A DNA stretch of 64,000 bases from JAOUEA01 sp963821935 (GTDB lineage Bacteria; Actinomycetota; UBA4738; HRBIN12). The notes beneath the pieces were generated by a model, which was given only the letters and a program-made list of their open reading frames with translations, was not told the origin of the DNA and did no database searches. The translations under genes were made by a program, and so were the position numbers. The stretch is taken from the NCBI GenBank assembly GCA_963821935.1, contig CAWGFM010000005.1:372001-436000 (forward strand), written 5' to 3'. This document shows positions 48,350-55,538 of this stretch, piece by piece (position 1 is the stretch's first letter; each line of letters begins with the position of its first letter).

Positions 48350-48375
48350 CGGCCCGCCCACGACGAAGCGAGCGG

Positions 48376-48771
48376 ATGAGCAAAGTCGAGACCACACCGA
48401 CCACGGCGTCACCCTCCCGCAAGGAGCAGGTCGAGTCGTTCCTCAAGACGTTCGAGTGGACCTGGACCACGGCGGTGGTCTTCTCGTTGCTCTTGGTCTT
48501 CTTCCTGCTCATCACCACCTCGGTGGTGCCGTCGTTCTGGCTCTACTTCGCCGACCAGACCCTCAAGTGGGACGGCGCCGCACCGCAGCAGCTGCTCTGG
48601 ACCTTCAACATCGACGGCTATTGGCTCAAGGAACTGCGCGACGCCATCGCCATGGGTCTGACCACGGTGCCGATCATCGCCGTCTTGGTGGGTGCCGCGA
48701 TCATGCAGAACTGGCGGCGCAAGATCCGCGGCCAGAGCGGCGACGTGCGTCCGACCGGTGGGTACCGGTAG
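48376..48771 (+). CDS. Unassigned membrane protein, first gene of b6-like operon
   Basis: A 131-residue protein not recognised as a known family. It has a charged N-terminus and two membrane segments, about 33-55 (AVVFSLLLVFFLLITTSVVP) and 92-112, separated by an outward loop with several aromatic residues. No heme, iron-sulfur or metal motif is seen. Being first in the operon and 14 bases before the ferredoxin gene suggests an accessory subunit or anchor of the complex. Confidence 0.75.
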   Translation: MSKVETTPTTASPSRKEQVESFLKTFEWTWTTAVVFSLLLVFFLLITTSVVPSFWLYFADQTLKWDGAAPQQLLWTFNIDGYWLKELRDAIAMGLTTVPIIAVLVGAAIMQNWRRKIRGQSGDVRPTGGYR

Positions 48772-48785
48772 AGGAGCGCTGGCCG

Positions 48786-49181
48786 ATGCCCTTCAACAAG
48801 ACCGAGGTCGACATCCGCACCGACTATCTCGTGGAGGCGGTCGACCCGGCGTGGCTGTCCCAGGGGGTGAAGTCCCCTAAGCACCTGATGCTCGACCCCG
48901 ACAATTGCATCCTGTGCCGGGCGTGCGAGGACGTCTGCCCGTGGAACTGCATCTATATGCTCTCCACCGGGATCGTCACCGACGCCGCCGAACAGGTGGT
49001 GGGTGAGGAGGTCGACGTGGCGTCGGCGATCTTCGTGGTCGACGACATCGCCTGCACGCGCTGTTCGGTGTGCGTGGATCGCTGCCCAACGGACACCTTG
49101 TACTACGCGCGGCTGCCCGAAGGTTCGGGCGGCAAGCGCACGATGGCCGAGGTTCCCGCCTCGCAGGCGGTGCCAGAGTGA
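48786..49181 (+). CDS. 2[4Fe-4S] ferredoxin-type protein in b6-like operon
   Basis: A 131-residue protein with two complete motifs: Cys41, 44, 47, 51 (CILCRACEDVCP) and Cys90, 93, 96, 100 (CTRCSVCVDRCP). About 30 residues separate the motifs, longer than in small ferredoxins and closer to polyferredoxin-like subunits. The N-terminus (TDYLVEAVDPAWLSQGVKSP) has no signal peptide, so it faces the cytoplasm. It overlaps the cytochrome b start (GTGA). A 4Fe-4S subunit is not part of classical bc1 or b6f complexes. Confidence 0.88.
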   Translation: MPFNKTEVDIRTDYLVEAVDPAWLSQGVKSPKHLMLDPDNCILCRACEDVCPWNCIYMLSTGIVTDAAEQVVGEEVDVASAIFVVDDIACTRCSVCVDRCPTDTLYYARLPEGSGGKRTMAEVPASQAVPE

Positions 49182-49948
49182 AGCTGAAACCGCCGTCACC
49201 GAGCGACGTCGGTGACCGCATCCGCGACACGGAGGTCTGGAAGTCCATCTTCCGGCCGGGGTCGATCTTCCGCCGCGGGTACAAGGACACCTCCCGCGAC
49301 CGCGCCCTCGCCACCATGAACAACGTGCTCTACCACCTGCACCCCGTCAAGGTGAAGCGGCACGGCCTGAAGCTGACCTACACGTTCTGCCTGGGCGGGC
49401 TGTCGTTCTTCCTGTTCATCTTGCTCACGATCACCGGCATCTTCCTGATGTTCTTCTACCGGCCGGTTGCGGACCTGGGCGGCTCGGTCGGCTACACCGA
49501 CATGCAGGCCATCCGTACGTCGGTGTTCTTCGGCGACCTGGTGCGCAACCTCCACCGATGGGGAGCCCACCTCATGGTCTTCAGCGTGTCGCTGCACATG
49601 GCTCGCGTGTTCTACACCGGCTCCTACAAGCCTCCACGTGAGTTCAACTGGGTGGTGGGAGTGATCCTGCTGTTCCTGACGCTCGGCCTGTCGTTCACCG
49701 GCTACCTGCTGCCGTGGGACCAGCTGGCCATCTGGGCCGTCACCGTGGGCACATCGCTCGCCGGCTACTCACCGTTCATCGCCAAGCAGGCCAACTTCCT
49801 GCTGCTGGGTGGCGTGGTGGTGGGGCCGGACACGCTGCTCCGCTGGTACGTGCTCCACGTGCTCGCGCTACCGTTCGTGTTGGTGATCTTCCTGGCGGTG
49901 CACTTCTGGCGCATCCGCAAGGACGGCGGCATCTCGGGACCGTTGTAG
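49178..49948 (+). CDS. Cytochrome b6-like subunit (N-terminal half of split cytochrome b)
   Basis: A 256-residue protein with four helices. Heme ligands are His126/His140 (13 residues between) and His227/His242 (14 between); the 14-residue second spacing is the b6-type pattern. GYLLPWDQLAIWAVTVGT is the conserved quinol-site region. A 65-residue charged N-terminal extension makes it longer than plant or cyanobacterial b6. GTG 49178 overlaps the ferredoxin stop. Its partner is the subunit IV-like protein at 50237-50815. Confidence 0.93.
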   Translation: MKLKPPSPSDVGDRIRDTEVWKSIFRPGSIFRRGYKDTSRDRALATMNNVLYHLHPVKVKRHGLKLTYTFCLGGLSFFLFILLTITGIFLMFFYRPVADLGGSVGYTDMQAIRTSVFFGDLVRNLHRWGAHLMVFSVSLHMARVFYTGSYKPPREFNWVVGVILLFLTLGLSFTGYLLPWDQLAIWAVTVGTSLAGYSPFIAKQANFLLLGGVVVGPDTLLRWYVLHVLALPFVLVIFLAVHFWRIRKDGGISGPL

Positions 49949-49958
49949 GGAGGCGACG

Positions 49959-50420
49959 ATGAGCTGGGAAGAGACCCCCAAGGACATGGACGCCTACCAG
50001 GCGATGCTCGACGCGCAGACCGCGTCGGGGGTCGACCGGCGCATCGCCGAGGGTCGTGCGCGCTCGAAGGCCGTCCGGGTGTGGCGCGAAGCCAACCCCG
50101 AGGAAGCCGCGAAGCTGGAGAAGGCGCCGAAGGCCGCGCCGGCGGCCGCTGCCTCGGGCAACGGCGACGCCGCGCCGGCCGCTGCAGCCGCCGCGCCGCT
50201 CCGGTGGGAGCGGCCGTGGGAGCTGGTGCCCCCGCCATGGTGGCGGCCTCGGTCACGACCCCGGTGCGGGAAGCACCCCTGCCCACGGGCAACGTGCCCA
50301 CCCCCACCAAGAAGGGCGCCGACGAGAAGCACCGCCTGCTTGCCCTGGTGCCGCCCGAGGGCATCCAGCGCGTCGAACGCGAACAGGGCGATCGCGTCAA
50401 CGTGTGGCCGCACCTGCTGA
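49959..50420 (+). CDS. Probable N-terminal extension of the subunit IV-like protein, displaced by a frameshift
   Basis: ATG 49959 begins MSWEETPKDMDAYQAMLDAQ, a hydrophilic helix, followed by an Ala/Pro-rich linker up to about 50190. After that the frame turns into arginine- and tryptophan-rich text without sense, while the neighbouring frame continues the Ala/Pro linker and leads into the subunit IV helices. One missing C within the GCC-rich tract near 50189-50197 would join them into a protein of about 285 residues. Only the first 78 codons here are likely genuine. Confidence 0.5.
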   Translation: MSWEETPKDMDAYQAMLDAQTASGVDRRIAEGRARSKAVRVWREANPEEAAKLEKAPKAAPAAAASGNGDAAPAAAAAAPLRWERPWELVPPPWWRPRSRPRCGKHPCPRATCPPPPRRAPTRSTACLPWCRPRASSASNANRAIASTCGRTC

Positions 50421-50815
50421 TCGAAGAGTTCGTCGCCATGTTCATCCTGACGGTGACGCTGACCGTGTTCTCCACGTTCATCAACGCGCCGCTGCGCGAG
50501 CTGGCCAACCCCAACCTCACGCCGAACCCGTCCAAGGCCCCGTGGTACTTCCTGGGACTGCAGGAGCTGCTGCGCTACTTCCACCCCATGGTCGCCGGCA
50601 TCACGATCCCCACGTTCATCCTGGTGGGCCTGGCGGCGGTCCCGTTCGTGGACCGCAACCCCAGCAACAAGCCCGGTGACCGCAAGATCGCCATCACGCT
50701 CATGACCATCCTGTTCATGTTCGGCGCGGTGCTCACGATCATCGGCTCGTTCTTCCGGGGCCCGGGGTACAACTGGGTCTGGCCGTGGGCCCAGGGGGTG
50801 TTCTTCGACCTATGA
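50237..50815 (+). CDS. Cytochrome b subunit IV-like protein (C-terminal half of split cytochrome b)
   Basis: From ATG 50237 this reads 192 residues with about three helices. NPSKAPWYFLGLQELLRYFHP contains the PW-Y/F motif equivalent to PEWY at the quinol oxidation site. FVDRNPSNKPGDRK and the last helix match the b6f subunit IV/C-terminal cytochrome b family. The true start may be ATG 49959 in a joined reading frame, since no good ribosome site precedes 50237. It overlaps the Rieske start as ATGA. Confidence 0.85.
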   Translation: MVAASVTTPVREAPLPTGNVPTPTKKGADEKHRLLALVPPEGIQRVEREQGDRVNVWPHLLIEEFVAMFILTVTLTVFSTFINAPLRELANPNLTPNPSKAPWYFLGLQELLRYFHPMVAGITIPTFILVGLAAVPFVDRNPSNKPGDRKIAITLMTILFMFGAVLTIIGSFFRGPGYNWVWPWAQGVFFDL

Positions 50816-51543
50816 CCTCGCTCGTGGCGCTGGTCGCCATCTCATCCGGGCTCGTCGCGGCGATCGTGGTGCTGGTCGTGCTGAACATCTTCGCGGTGGT
50901 GTTCGGGCTCTCGTTCCTGCGCGCACAACGCGCCGCGCGTGTCACGCCCGGCGGCCAGCTCGAGGTGCCCGGCAAGGCCGTGCGGTCGATGTCGCGCCGG
51001 GACTTCTTCCGCGCGTCGCTGCTGACGTCGCTGTTGGTCTTCGGGGCGCAGTTCGGCGGAGCCACCCTGGCGTTCCTGTGGCCCAACCTGCGCGGAGGCT
51101 TCGGGTCCCAGATCGTGGCGGGCAACCTGGAGGACATCAAGAACGAGATCCGGAGCTCAGGCGCCCCCGTCTACAACGGCACCGGCCGGTTCTATCTGGT
51201 GCCCTACGAGGGCACACCCACACCCGACGCCGACTACGCCGCGGTCGGCGCGGTCGCCGAAGGCGTCATGGCCCTGTATCAGCGGTGCGTGCACCTGGGG
51301 TGTCGCGTACCGTTCTGCCTCACCTCCAAGTGGTTCGAATGTCCGTGCCACGGTTCCAAGTACAACGAGGCGGGCGAGTATCAGCTGGGACCGGCCCCGA
51401 CGGGCATGGATCGCTTCCCCATCCTGGTGGACGGCGGTGGCAACGTCGTGGTCGACACCTCCGAGCGCCTCCCCGGGCCCCCGCGAGGCACGGACACGAT
51501 CAACGAACCGCCCCAAGGGCCCTACTGCGTGGCCCCGGGCTAG
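50812..51543 (+). CDS. Rieske [2Fe-2S] protein of the b6-like complex
   Basis: A 243-residue protein. An N-terminal membrane helix (about 5-33) is followed by a twin-arginine-like SRRDFFRASLL and a second hydrophobic segment. Rieske ligands are Cys159, His161, Cys177 and His180, with Cys164 and Cys179 placed for the disulfide (CVHLGC and CPCHGS). It accepts electrons from quinol and passes them to cytochrome c. ATG 50812 overlaps the previous stop. Confidence 0.94.
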   Translation: MTSLVALVAISSGLVAAIVVLVVLNIFAVVFGLSFLRAQRAARVTPGGQLEVPGKAVRSMSRRDFFRASLLTSLLVFGAQFGGATLAFLWPNLRGGFGSQIVAGNLEDIKNEIRSSGAPVYNGTGRFYLVPYEGTPTPDADYAAVGAVAEGVMALYQRCVHLGCRVPFCLTSKWFECPCHGSKYNEAGEYQLGPAPTGMDRFPILVDGGGNVVVDTSERLPGPPRGTDTINEPPQGPYCVAPG

Positions 51544-51613
51544 GCATTTCCCAACCCGAGCGAGCGAACCGAAGCGTCCGAGCGAGAAGACGAGAGGGGA
51601 ACGGCGAACCGGC

Positions 51614-52324
51614 ATGCTGGCAGCGTCGAGCACCGCGGGCGTCATCTTGCTGGCTCTGGGCGGCGCGTTGGCCCTCACCGCCGGCGCGGCGCTGTACCTG
51701 CGCGGGCGCAGCAAGGAACAGGCGCCGGACATCCCCGACGCCATGCGTCCCGGCCCTGCCGACACCGCCCTCGAGACGCCGCTCCTGCAGAAGCTCCAGG
51801 GGTGGGGCGTGGTCTTGGTGGCGTTCCTGGTGGTCTGGGTTCCCTACACCTGGCTCCGCGAACCTTCGCAGAACCTGCAACAGGACCAGGAGCTCAAGAC
51901 CGCCGCGATCAGTCGAGGTGAGCGAGCCGTGCAGCTGTTCTCCGAGGAGAACCAGCTGGGTGTGGGCTGCGTGCGCTGCCATGGGCCCGAGCTTCGCGGC
52001 GGCGTGATCCAGGTGGGAGCCACCTACGACTATCCGCCCAACCTCACCAACCTGTGCGCCGGACCGTTCGGCGACCCGCCGCACCCTGCGATCTACTCCA
52101 CCGAGGACATCTATCAGGTCATCGAGGAAGGCCGAGGCAACATGCCCTCGTGGAGCATCCGGTACGAGGGTGCGCTGGACGATCAGCAGATCAACGATCT
52201 CGTGAACTACCTCGTGTTCATGAGCTCGGAGGACGTGCCCTTCGCCGACAACGTGTGCCTCAACCCCGACGCCTCCGAACGCGCACTCACCGAGAACCTC
52301 AGCGACAGCCCGAGGGAGCCCTGA
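51614..52324 (+). CDS. Membrane-anchored monoheme cytochrome c of the b6-like complex
   Basis: A 236-residue protein with two membrane segments (about 5-30 and 64-82) and a cytochrome c domain with CVRCH (Cys119, Cys122, His123). The candidate sixth ligand is the Met in GRGNMPSW. It occupies the place of cytochrome c1 or f but is unlike both. GAGAGGGG lies 14 bases before ATG 51614. The gene after it overlaps the stop (TGATG). Confidence 0.9.
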   Translation: MLAASSTAGVILLALGGALALTAGAALYLRGRSKEQAPDIPDAMRPGPADTALETPLLQKLQGWGVVLVAFLVVWVPYTWLREPSQNLQQDQELKTAAISRGERAVQLFSEENQLGVGCVRCHGPELRGGVIQVGATYDYPPNLTNLCAGPFGDPPHPAIYSTEDIYQVIEEGRGNMPSWSIRYEGALDDQQINDLVNYLVFMSSEDVPFADNVCLNPDASERALTENLSDSPREP

Positions 52325-53070
52325 TGGAAGAGGCCAGGAGCTGCCTGGGGTTCGCCCTCGACTGCGCCACCCTGTGGAAGGGTGCCGGCGTCACGATCAT
52401 GGGCTTCATCCTGTTCGTGGGCAGCGTGTACGTGCTCCTCAGCGCCATCATGGGCCGGTACATGGGCTTCCTGGTGCTGGTGGTGGCGTTCTCCGGGTGG
52501 ATGATCGTCCAGTCGGCGTTGTGGCTCTTCGGCTTCTGGTCCCAGGGCCTCGAGACACCCACCAACCTCGGCCCGCGCGGGTCCGAGCCGGCGTGGGTGG
52601 TGCTGGAGGCAAGCACGGGCGAGACCTCCGATCGCTATGAGACGTTCGCGGAGTTCCCCACCGAACCGTGGGCGCCGCCCGACGAGAATCAGACGGCCGA
52701 CGTGCAGAGCGCCAGCGGGGCCGTCACGGCGTTCCTGGCCGAGAACCTCAACGAGGAGCTCGGCCGTGCCGAGACCGACCCCACCGCGATCCAGGGGACC
52801 CAGTTCCTGGTGGACTCGATCCGGTTCGCGAACGCCGAGGACGAGAAGACCAAGCTGGCGGTGGTCGAATCGCATTTCAGCGGCGGTGGACCGCAGTGGA
52901 TCGTGTCGTTGTACTACGACTCGGGCAGCATCCCCCGGTACTCGTACATGTTCCTGGCCGGTTCGATCATCGTGTTCCTGGGGACACTCCCCCTGCTCGA
53001 CCGCGCCGAGAAGAAGCGCAAGGAGTTCCTGACGGGCGGCGGAGCTCCCGCCTGGTACGGGCCGGCCTAG
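52324..53070 (+). CDS. Unassigned membrane protein in b6-like operon
   Basis: A 248-residue protein not assigned to a known family. It has two adjacent N-terminal helices (about 20-65), a 145-residue soluble region without Cys or His clusters, a final helix near 215-232 and a short charged tail. The soluble part ends with SLYYDSGSIPRYSYMF. Its tight coupling with the cytochrome c gene makes it a likely structural subunit. Confidence 0.78.
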   Translation: MEEARSCLGFALDCATLWKGAGVTIMGFILFVGSVYVLLSAIMGRYMGFLVLVVAFSGWMIVQSALWLFGFWSQGLETPTNLGPRGSEPAWVVLEASTGETSDRYETFAEFPTEPWAPPDENQTADVQSASGAVTAFLAENLNEELGRAETDPTAIQGTQFLVDSIRFANAEDEKTKLAVVESHFSGGGPQWIVSLYYDSGSIPRYSYMFLAGSIIVFLGTLPLLDRAEKKRKEFLTGGGAPAWYGPA

Positions 53071-53106
53071 CCCCGCTGATCACGAAGAACGACGAAGGAG
53101 GACCGC

Positions 53107-53211
53107 ATGGAATCGATCCCGCTGCTGGATCAGGGGAGCGTGCAGTTCATCCTGATCGGGGTCATGATCTTGGTGACCGCGTTCGCCCTGTGGATCACGA
53201 TCGCGAAGTAG
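53107..53211 (+). CDS. Small single-helix membrane protein (34 aa)
   Basis: ATG 53107 follows a strong GAAGGAGG and encodes a 34-residue protein: a polar start MESIPLLDQGSVQ, then one helix of about 18 residues ending WITIAK. Small single-helix subunits are common in b6f and oxidase complexes. It overlaps the convergent rex stop by 17 bases. Confidence 0.75.
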   Translation: MESIPLLDQGSVQFILIGVMILVTAFALWITIAK

Positions 53212-53890
53212 CGTTCAGGTCGGCGACGGCCTTGCCGCGCCGCTTCACGTCGGCCAGCGTGGCCTTCCGCTGTTCGTAGAACGCCAGGATCTGCAGCTCC
53301 ACAGCCAGGTCCACCTTCCGCACCGACACGCCGGGCGGGACGGCGAGCATGGCGGGGGCGAAGTTCAGGATCGAGCGGATGCCGGCCTCGACCATGCGAT
53401 CCGCCACCTCCTGCACGGCGCCGGCCGGTGTCGCGATCACCCCGATCGCGATGTCGTGCGAGGTCACAAGATCGGACAGGTCGTCCATGTGGTGGATCCG
53501 CAGCGGGCCGATCCGCTCCCCCACCTTGGCCGGATCCTCGTCCACCAGCGCCGCCACCTGGAACCCGCGCTCGGCGAACCCACGGTAGTTGGCGAGGGCA
53601 TGTCCCAGGTTCCCGATACCCGCGATGACGATGGGCCAGTGTTGGGTCAGGCCGAGCTCGCGTCGGATCTGGTGGATGAGGTAGGCGACGTCGTACCCCA
53701 CCCCTCGCGTGCCGTAGGACCCCAGATGCGACAGGTCCTTGCGCACCTTCGCCGAGTTGACCCCGGCGGCGCCGGCGAGCTGATCGGACGAGATCGTGGA
53801 CGTCCCAGCGGCCGCGACATCGACGAGCGCTCGCAGGTACACCGGCAGGCGGCCCACCGTGGCCTCGGGGATCGACCGCTCCCTCACCAC
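53195..53890 (-). CDS. rex: Redox-sensing transcriptional repressor Rex
   Basis: A 231-residue regulator with an N-terminal winged helix (VNSAKVRKDLSHLGSYGTRG) and a Rossmann domain with IAGIGNLGHALANY for NAD(H). Rex leaves DNA when NADH rises. Two good operators occur in this window (34920-34937 and 48290-48307), upstream of the complex I block and between the oxidase and b6-like operons. GTG 53890 is one of two adjacent GTG codons. Possible operator half-sites precede its own gene. Confidence 0.95.
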   Translation of the reverse strand: MVRERSIPEATVGRLPVYLRALVDVAAAGTSTISSDQLAGAAGVNSAKVRKDLSHLGSYGTRGVGYDVAYLIHQIRRELGLTQHWPIVIAGIGNLGHALANYRGFAERGFQVAALVDEDPAKVGERIGPLRIHHMDDLSDLVTSHDIAIGVIATPAGAVQEVADRMVEAGIRSILNFAPAMLAVPPGVSVRKVDLAVELQILAFYEQRKATLADVKRRGKAVADLNATSRS

Positions 53891-53953
53891 GAGGCTGGTC
53901 TGGGCTCGGTCGCGTGGTGCATAGGTTCGCAGCCTATCCGCTGGAACCGGCCG

Positions 53954-53968
53954 TTCACAAGCTCACAA
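53954..53968 (-). promoter_or_regulatory. Possible Rex half-sites upstream of rex
   Basis: TTCACAAGCTCACAA contains two direct copies of the right half of the Rex operator, 64 to 78 bases before the rex start. They are not an inverted repeat, so binding is uncertain; autoregulation of rex is known in other actinobacteria. Confidence 0.3.
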
Positions 53969-53986
53969 GCGCGAGCCCAAGCCCGA

Positions 53987-54223
53987 TCAGGTGTGTCGCA
54001 CGGCGGTCGAGAACGCCGACGCGGCCACCTGGATCTCGAACCGCTCCTCGCCGTCGATCGTCACGACCGGGATGCGGATGCCGTACTCCAGCTCCAGAGC
54101 GTCGTCGCCTTCGATGCTCACGTCCTCGAACTCGAACGGCGTGTGGGTCCGCTCCGCCACGATCACCTCGCGCGCCACATCGCACAGGTGACACCCCGGC
54201 CTCGAGTACAACCGCACGCGCAT
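53987..54223 (-). CDS. Glutaredoxin-like protein (DUF836 type)
   Basis: A 78-residue thioredoxin-fold protein beginning MRVRLYSRPGCHLCDVA, with the active site CHLC near residue 11, and a cis-Pro region IRIPVVTIDGEERF. Such proteins act in thiol exchange; partners are unknown. It lies 96 bases upstream of rex and divergent from the sigma-factor gene. Confidence 0.82.
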   Translation of the reverse strand: MRVRLYSRPGCHLCDVAREVIVAERTHTPFEFEDVSIEGDDALELEYGIRIPVVTIDGEERFEIQVAASAFSTAVRHT

Positions 54224-54246
54224 CGGGCGATGCTACCGTCCCCGCC

Positions 54247-54819
54247 ATGCGGGACGCGGACCCTGAGGACCTGCAGCTCCATCGTCGCCTCCTGGCTGGT
54301 GACCGCAGTGCCTTCGACGACCTCTACCGACGCTACTCGCCCCCCGCCTACGGCCTCGCCTACCGGATCACGGGCCAACAGATCCTGGCCCAGGACGTGG
54401 TTCATGAGGCGTTCCTGGCGCTGTGGCGGGCTCCCGAGGCCTTCGATCCCACCAGAGGCGCCTTCCGCACCTTCTTCCTGTCGCTGGTGCATCATCGGGC
54501 GGTCGACACCGTGCGGCGGGAGGAGCGCCTTCGCAAGCGGCAGGAACGCGCATCGAACCTCGAGACGCTCGTCGACGAAGATGTAGCGGAGGACGTCGTC
54601 GACGCGGCGGACATCGCCGGTCGGCGGATCGAGATCCATTCGGCCCTCGAGACGCTTCCAGCAGAACAGCGACAGGTCTTGGAACTGGCGTACTTCCAAG
54701 GGATGACCCAAGTGCAGATCGCCGAACACATCCAGATCCCGATCGGCACCGTGAAGACCCGCACGCTCGCGGCGATGCGCAAGCTGCGCCGGGCGCTGGA
54801 ACGGAAGGACGACGAGTGA
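54247..54819 (+). CDS. ECF RNA polymerase sigma factor
   Basis: A 190-residue group IV sigma factor. Region 2 contains DRSAFDDLYRRYSPPAYGLA and DVVHEAFLALWRAP; region 4 contains LPAEQRQVLELAYFQGMTQ and the helix-turn-helix up to PIGTVKTRTLAAMRKLR. It overlaps the anti-sigma gene (GTGA), so the two are coexpressed. The layout resembles SigK/SigL-type pairs with an RskA-like partner. Its targets are unknown; the neighbouring DUF4331 gene is a candidate. Confidence 0.93.
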   Translation: MRDADPEDLQLHRRLLAGDRSAFDDLYRRYSPPAYGLAYRITGQQILAQDVVHEAFLALWRAPEAFDPTRGAFRTFFLSLVHHRAVDTVRREERLRKRQERASNLETLVDEDVAEDVVDAADIAGRRIEIHSALETLPAEQRQVLELAYFQGMTQVQIAEHIQIPIGTVKTRTLAAMRKLRRALERKDDE

Positions 54820-55535
54820 GGCCGGAGCACCCGACCGATCACGAGACGATCGAGGCGCTGCTGGCGGGCTACGTGCTCGGCGGCCTCACGGGCGATGACG
54901 CCGCGCATGCCGACCGGATCCTGACCGATCACGTGCCCTCGTGCTCGGCCTGTCGAGAAACGCTCACGGCGTTCCGTGACGTCACCGCCGACCTGGCCCT
55001 CAGCGTCGAGCCGTTGTCTCCGCCCGAGACGCTGCTCCCACGGTTGCATCGCGAGCTCGAACCGCGCGCCGTCCGCCGCCGGCCCATGCAGGTGCTGGCG
55101 GTGACGGCGGGCGTCGTGGCCGTCGTGGGCCTCGCCGGGCTCACCATCACGCAGGGCATGCGAGCCAGCGATGCCAACGCCACCGCAGAGGATCTGCGCG
55201 CGGCCGCCGAGATGGCGTTGCGTTCCGATGCCGACCTGGTGCCGGTCGGTCCGGTGCATGAGATCTCCGCCCCGGGGGTCGGCGAGTTCTACGTGATCGG
55301 GTCATCGTGCCCCCAGCCTCCGGAGGACTCGGTGTACCGGCTGTGGGTGGTGGCCGACGGGCAGGCCACGTTCGTCACCGACTTCCTGCCCGACGACGGC
55401 AACGTGATCCTGTCGGTGCCGTTCGATCCCAGCCGCTACGACGATGTGTGGATCTCGATCGAGCCCGCCGGCTCCGAACCTTCGGTCCCCAGCGACGATC
55501 GTTGGCAGGCGTCGGGCTCGGACGCTGCGGCCTGA
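54816..55535 (+). CDS. Membrane anti-sigma factor (zinc-binding N-terminus, RskA-like C-terminus)
   Basis: A 239-residue protein. The N-terminal anti-sigma domain has the zinc motif His39-x3-Cys43-x2-Cys46. A single membrane helix lies at about 91-111 (MQVLAVTAGVVAVVGLAG). The outward C-terminal domain has YRLWVVADGQATFVTDF, typical of anti-sigma-K C-terminal domains. It likely holds the sigma factor at the membrane until a signal outside leads to release by proteolysis, as known for RskA. Confidence 0.9.
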   Translation: MRPEHPTDHETIEALLAGYVLGGLTGDDAAHADRILTDHVPSCSACRETLTAFRDVTADLALSVEPLSPPETLLPRLHRELEPRAVRRRPMQVLAVTAGVVAVVGLAGLTITQGMRASDANATAEDLRAAAEMALRSDADLVPVGPVHEISAPGVGEFYVIGSSCPQPPEDSVYRLWVVADGQATFVTDFLPDDGNVILSVPFDPSRYDDVWISIEPAGSEPSVPSDDRWQASGSDAAA

Positions 55536-55538
55536 GCC

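Noticed and set aside
47397..48518. A 373-residue protein reading through ccdA in one frame
   Set aside because: Both ends are out of frame: the start lies before the promoter region and the last half is the wrong frame of CcdA.
53921..53937. ATAGG...CCTAT inverted repeat before rex as an operator or terminator
   Set aside because: Arms are only 5 bases and no T-run follows; likely chance.
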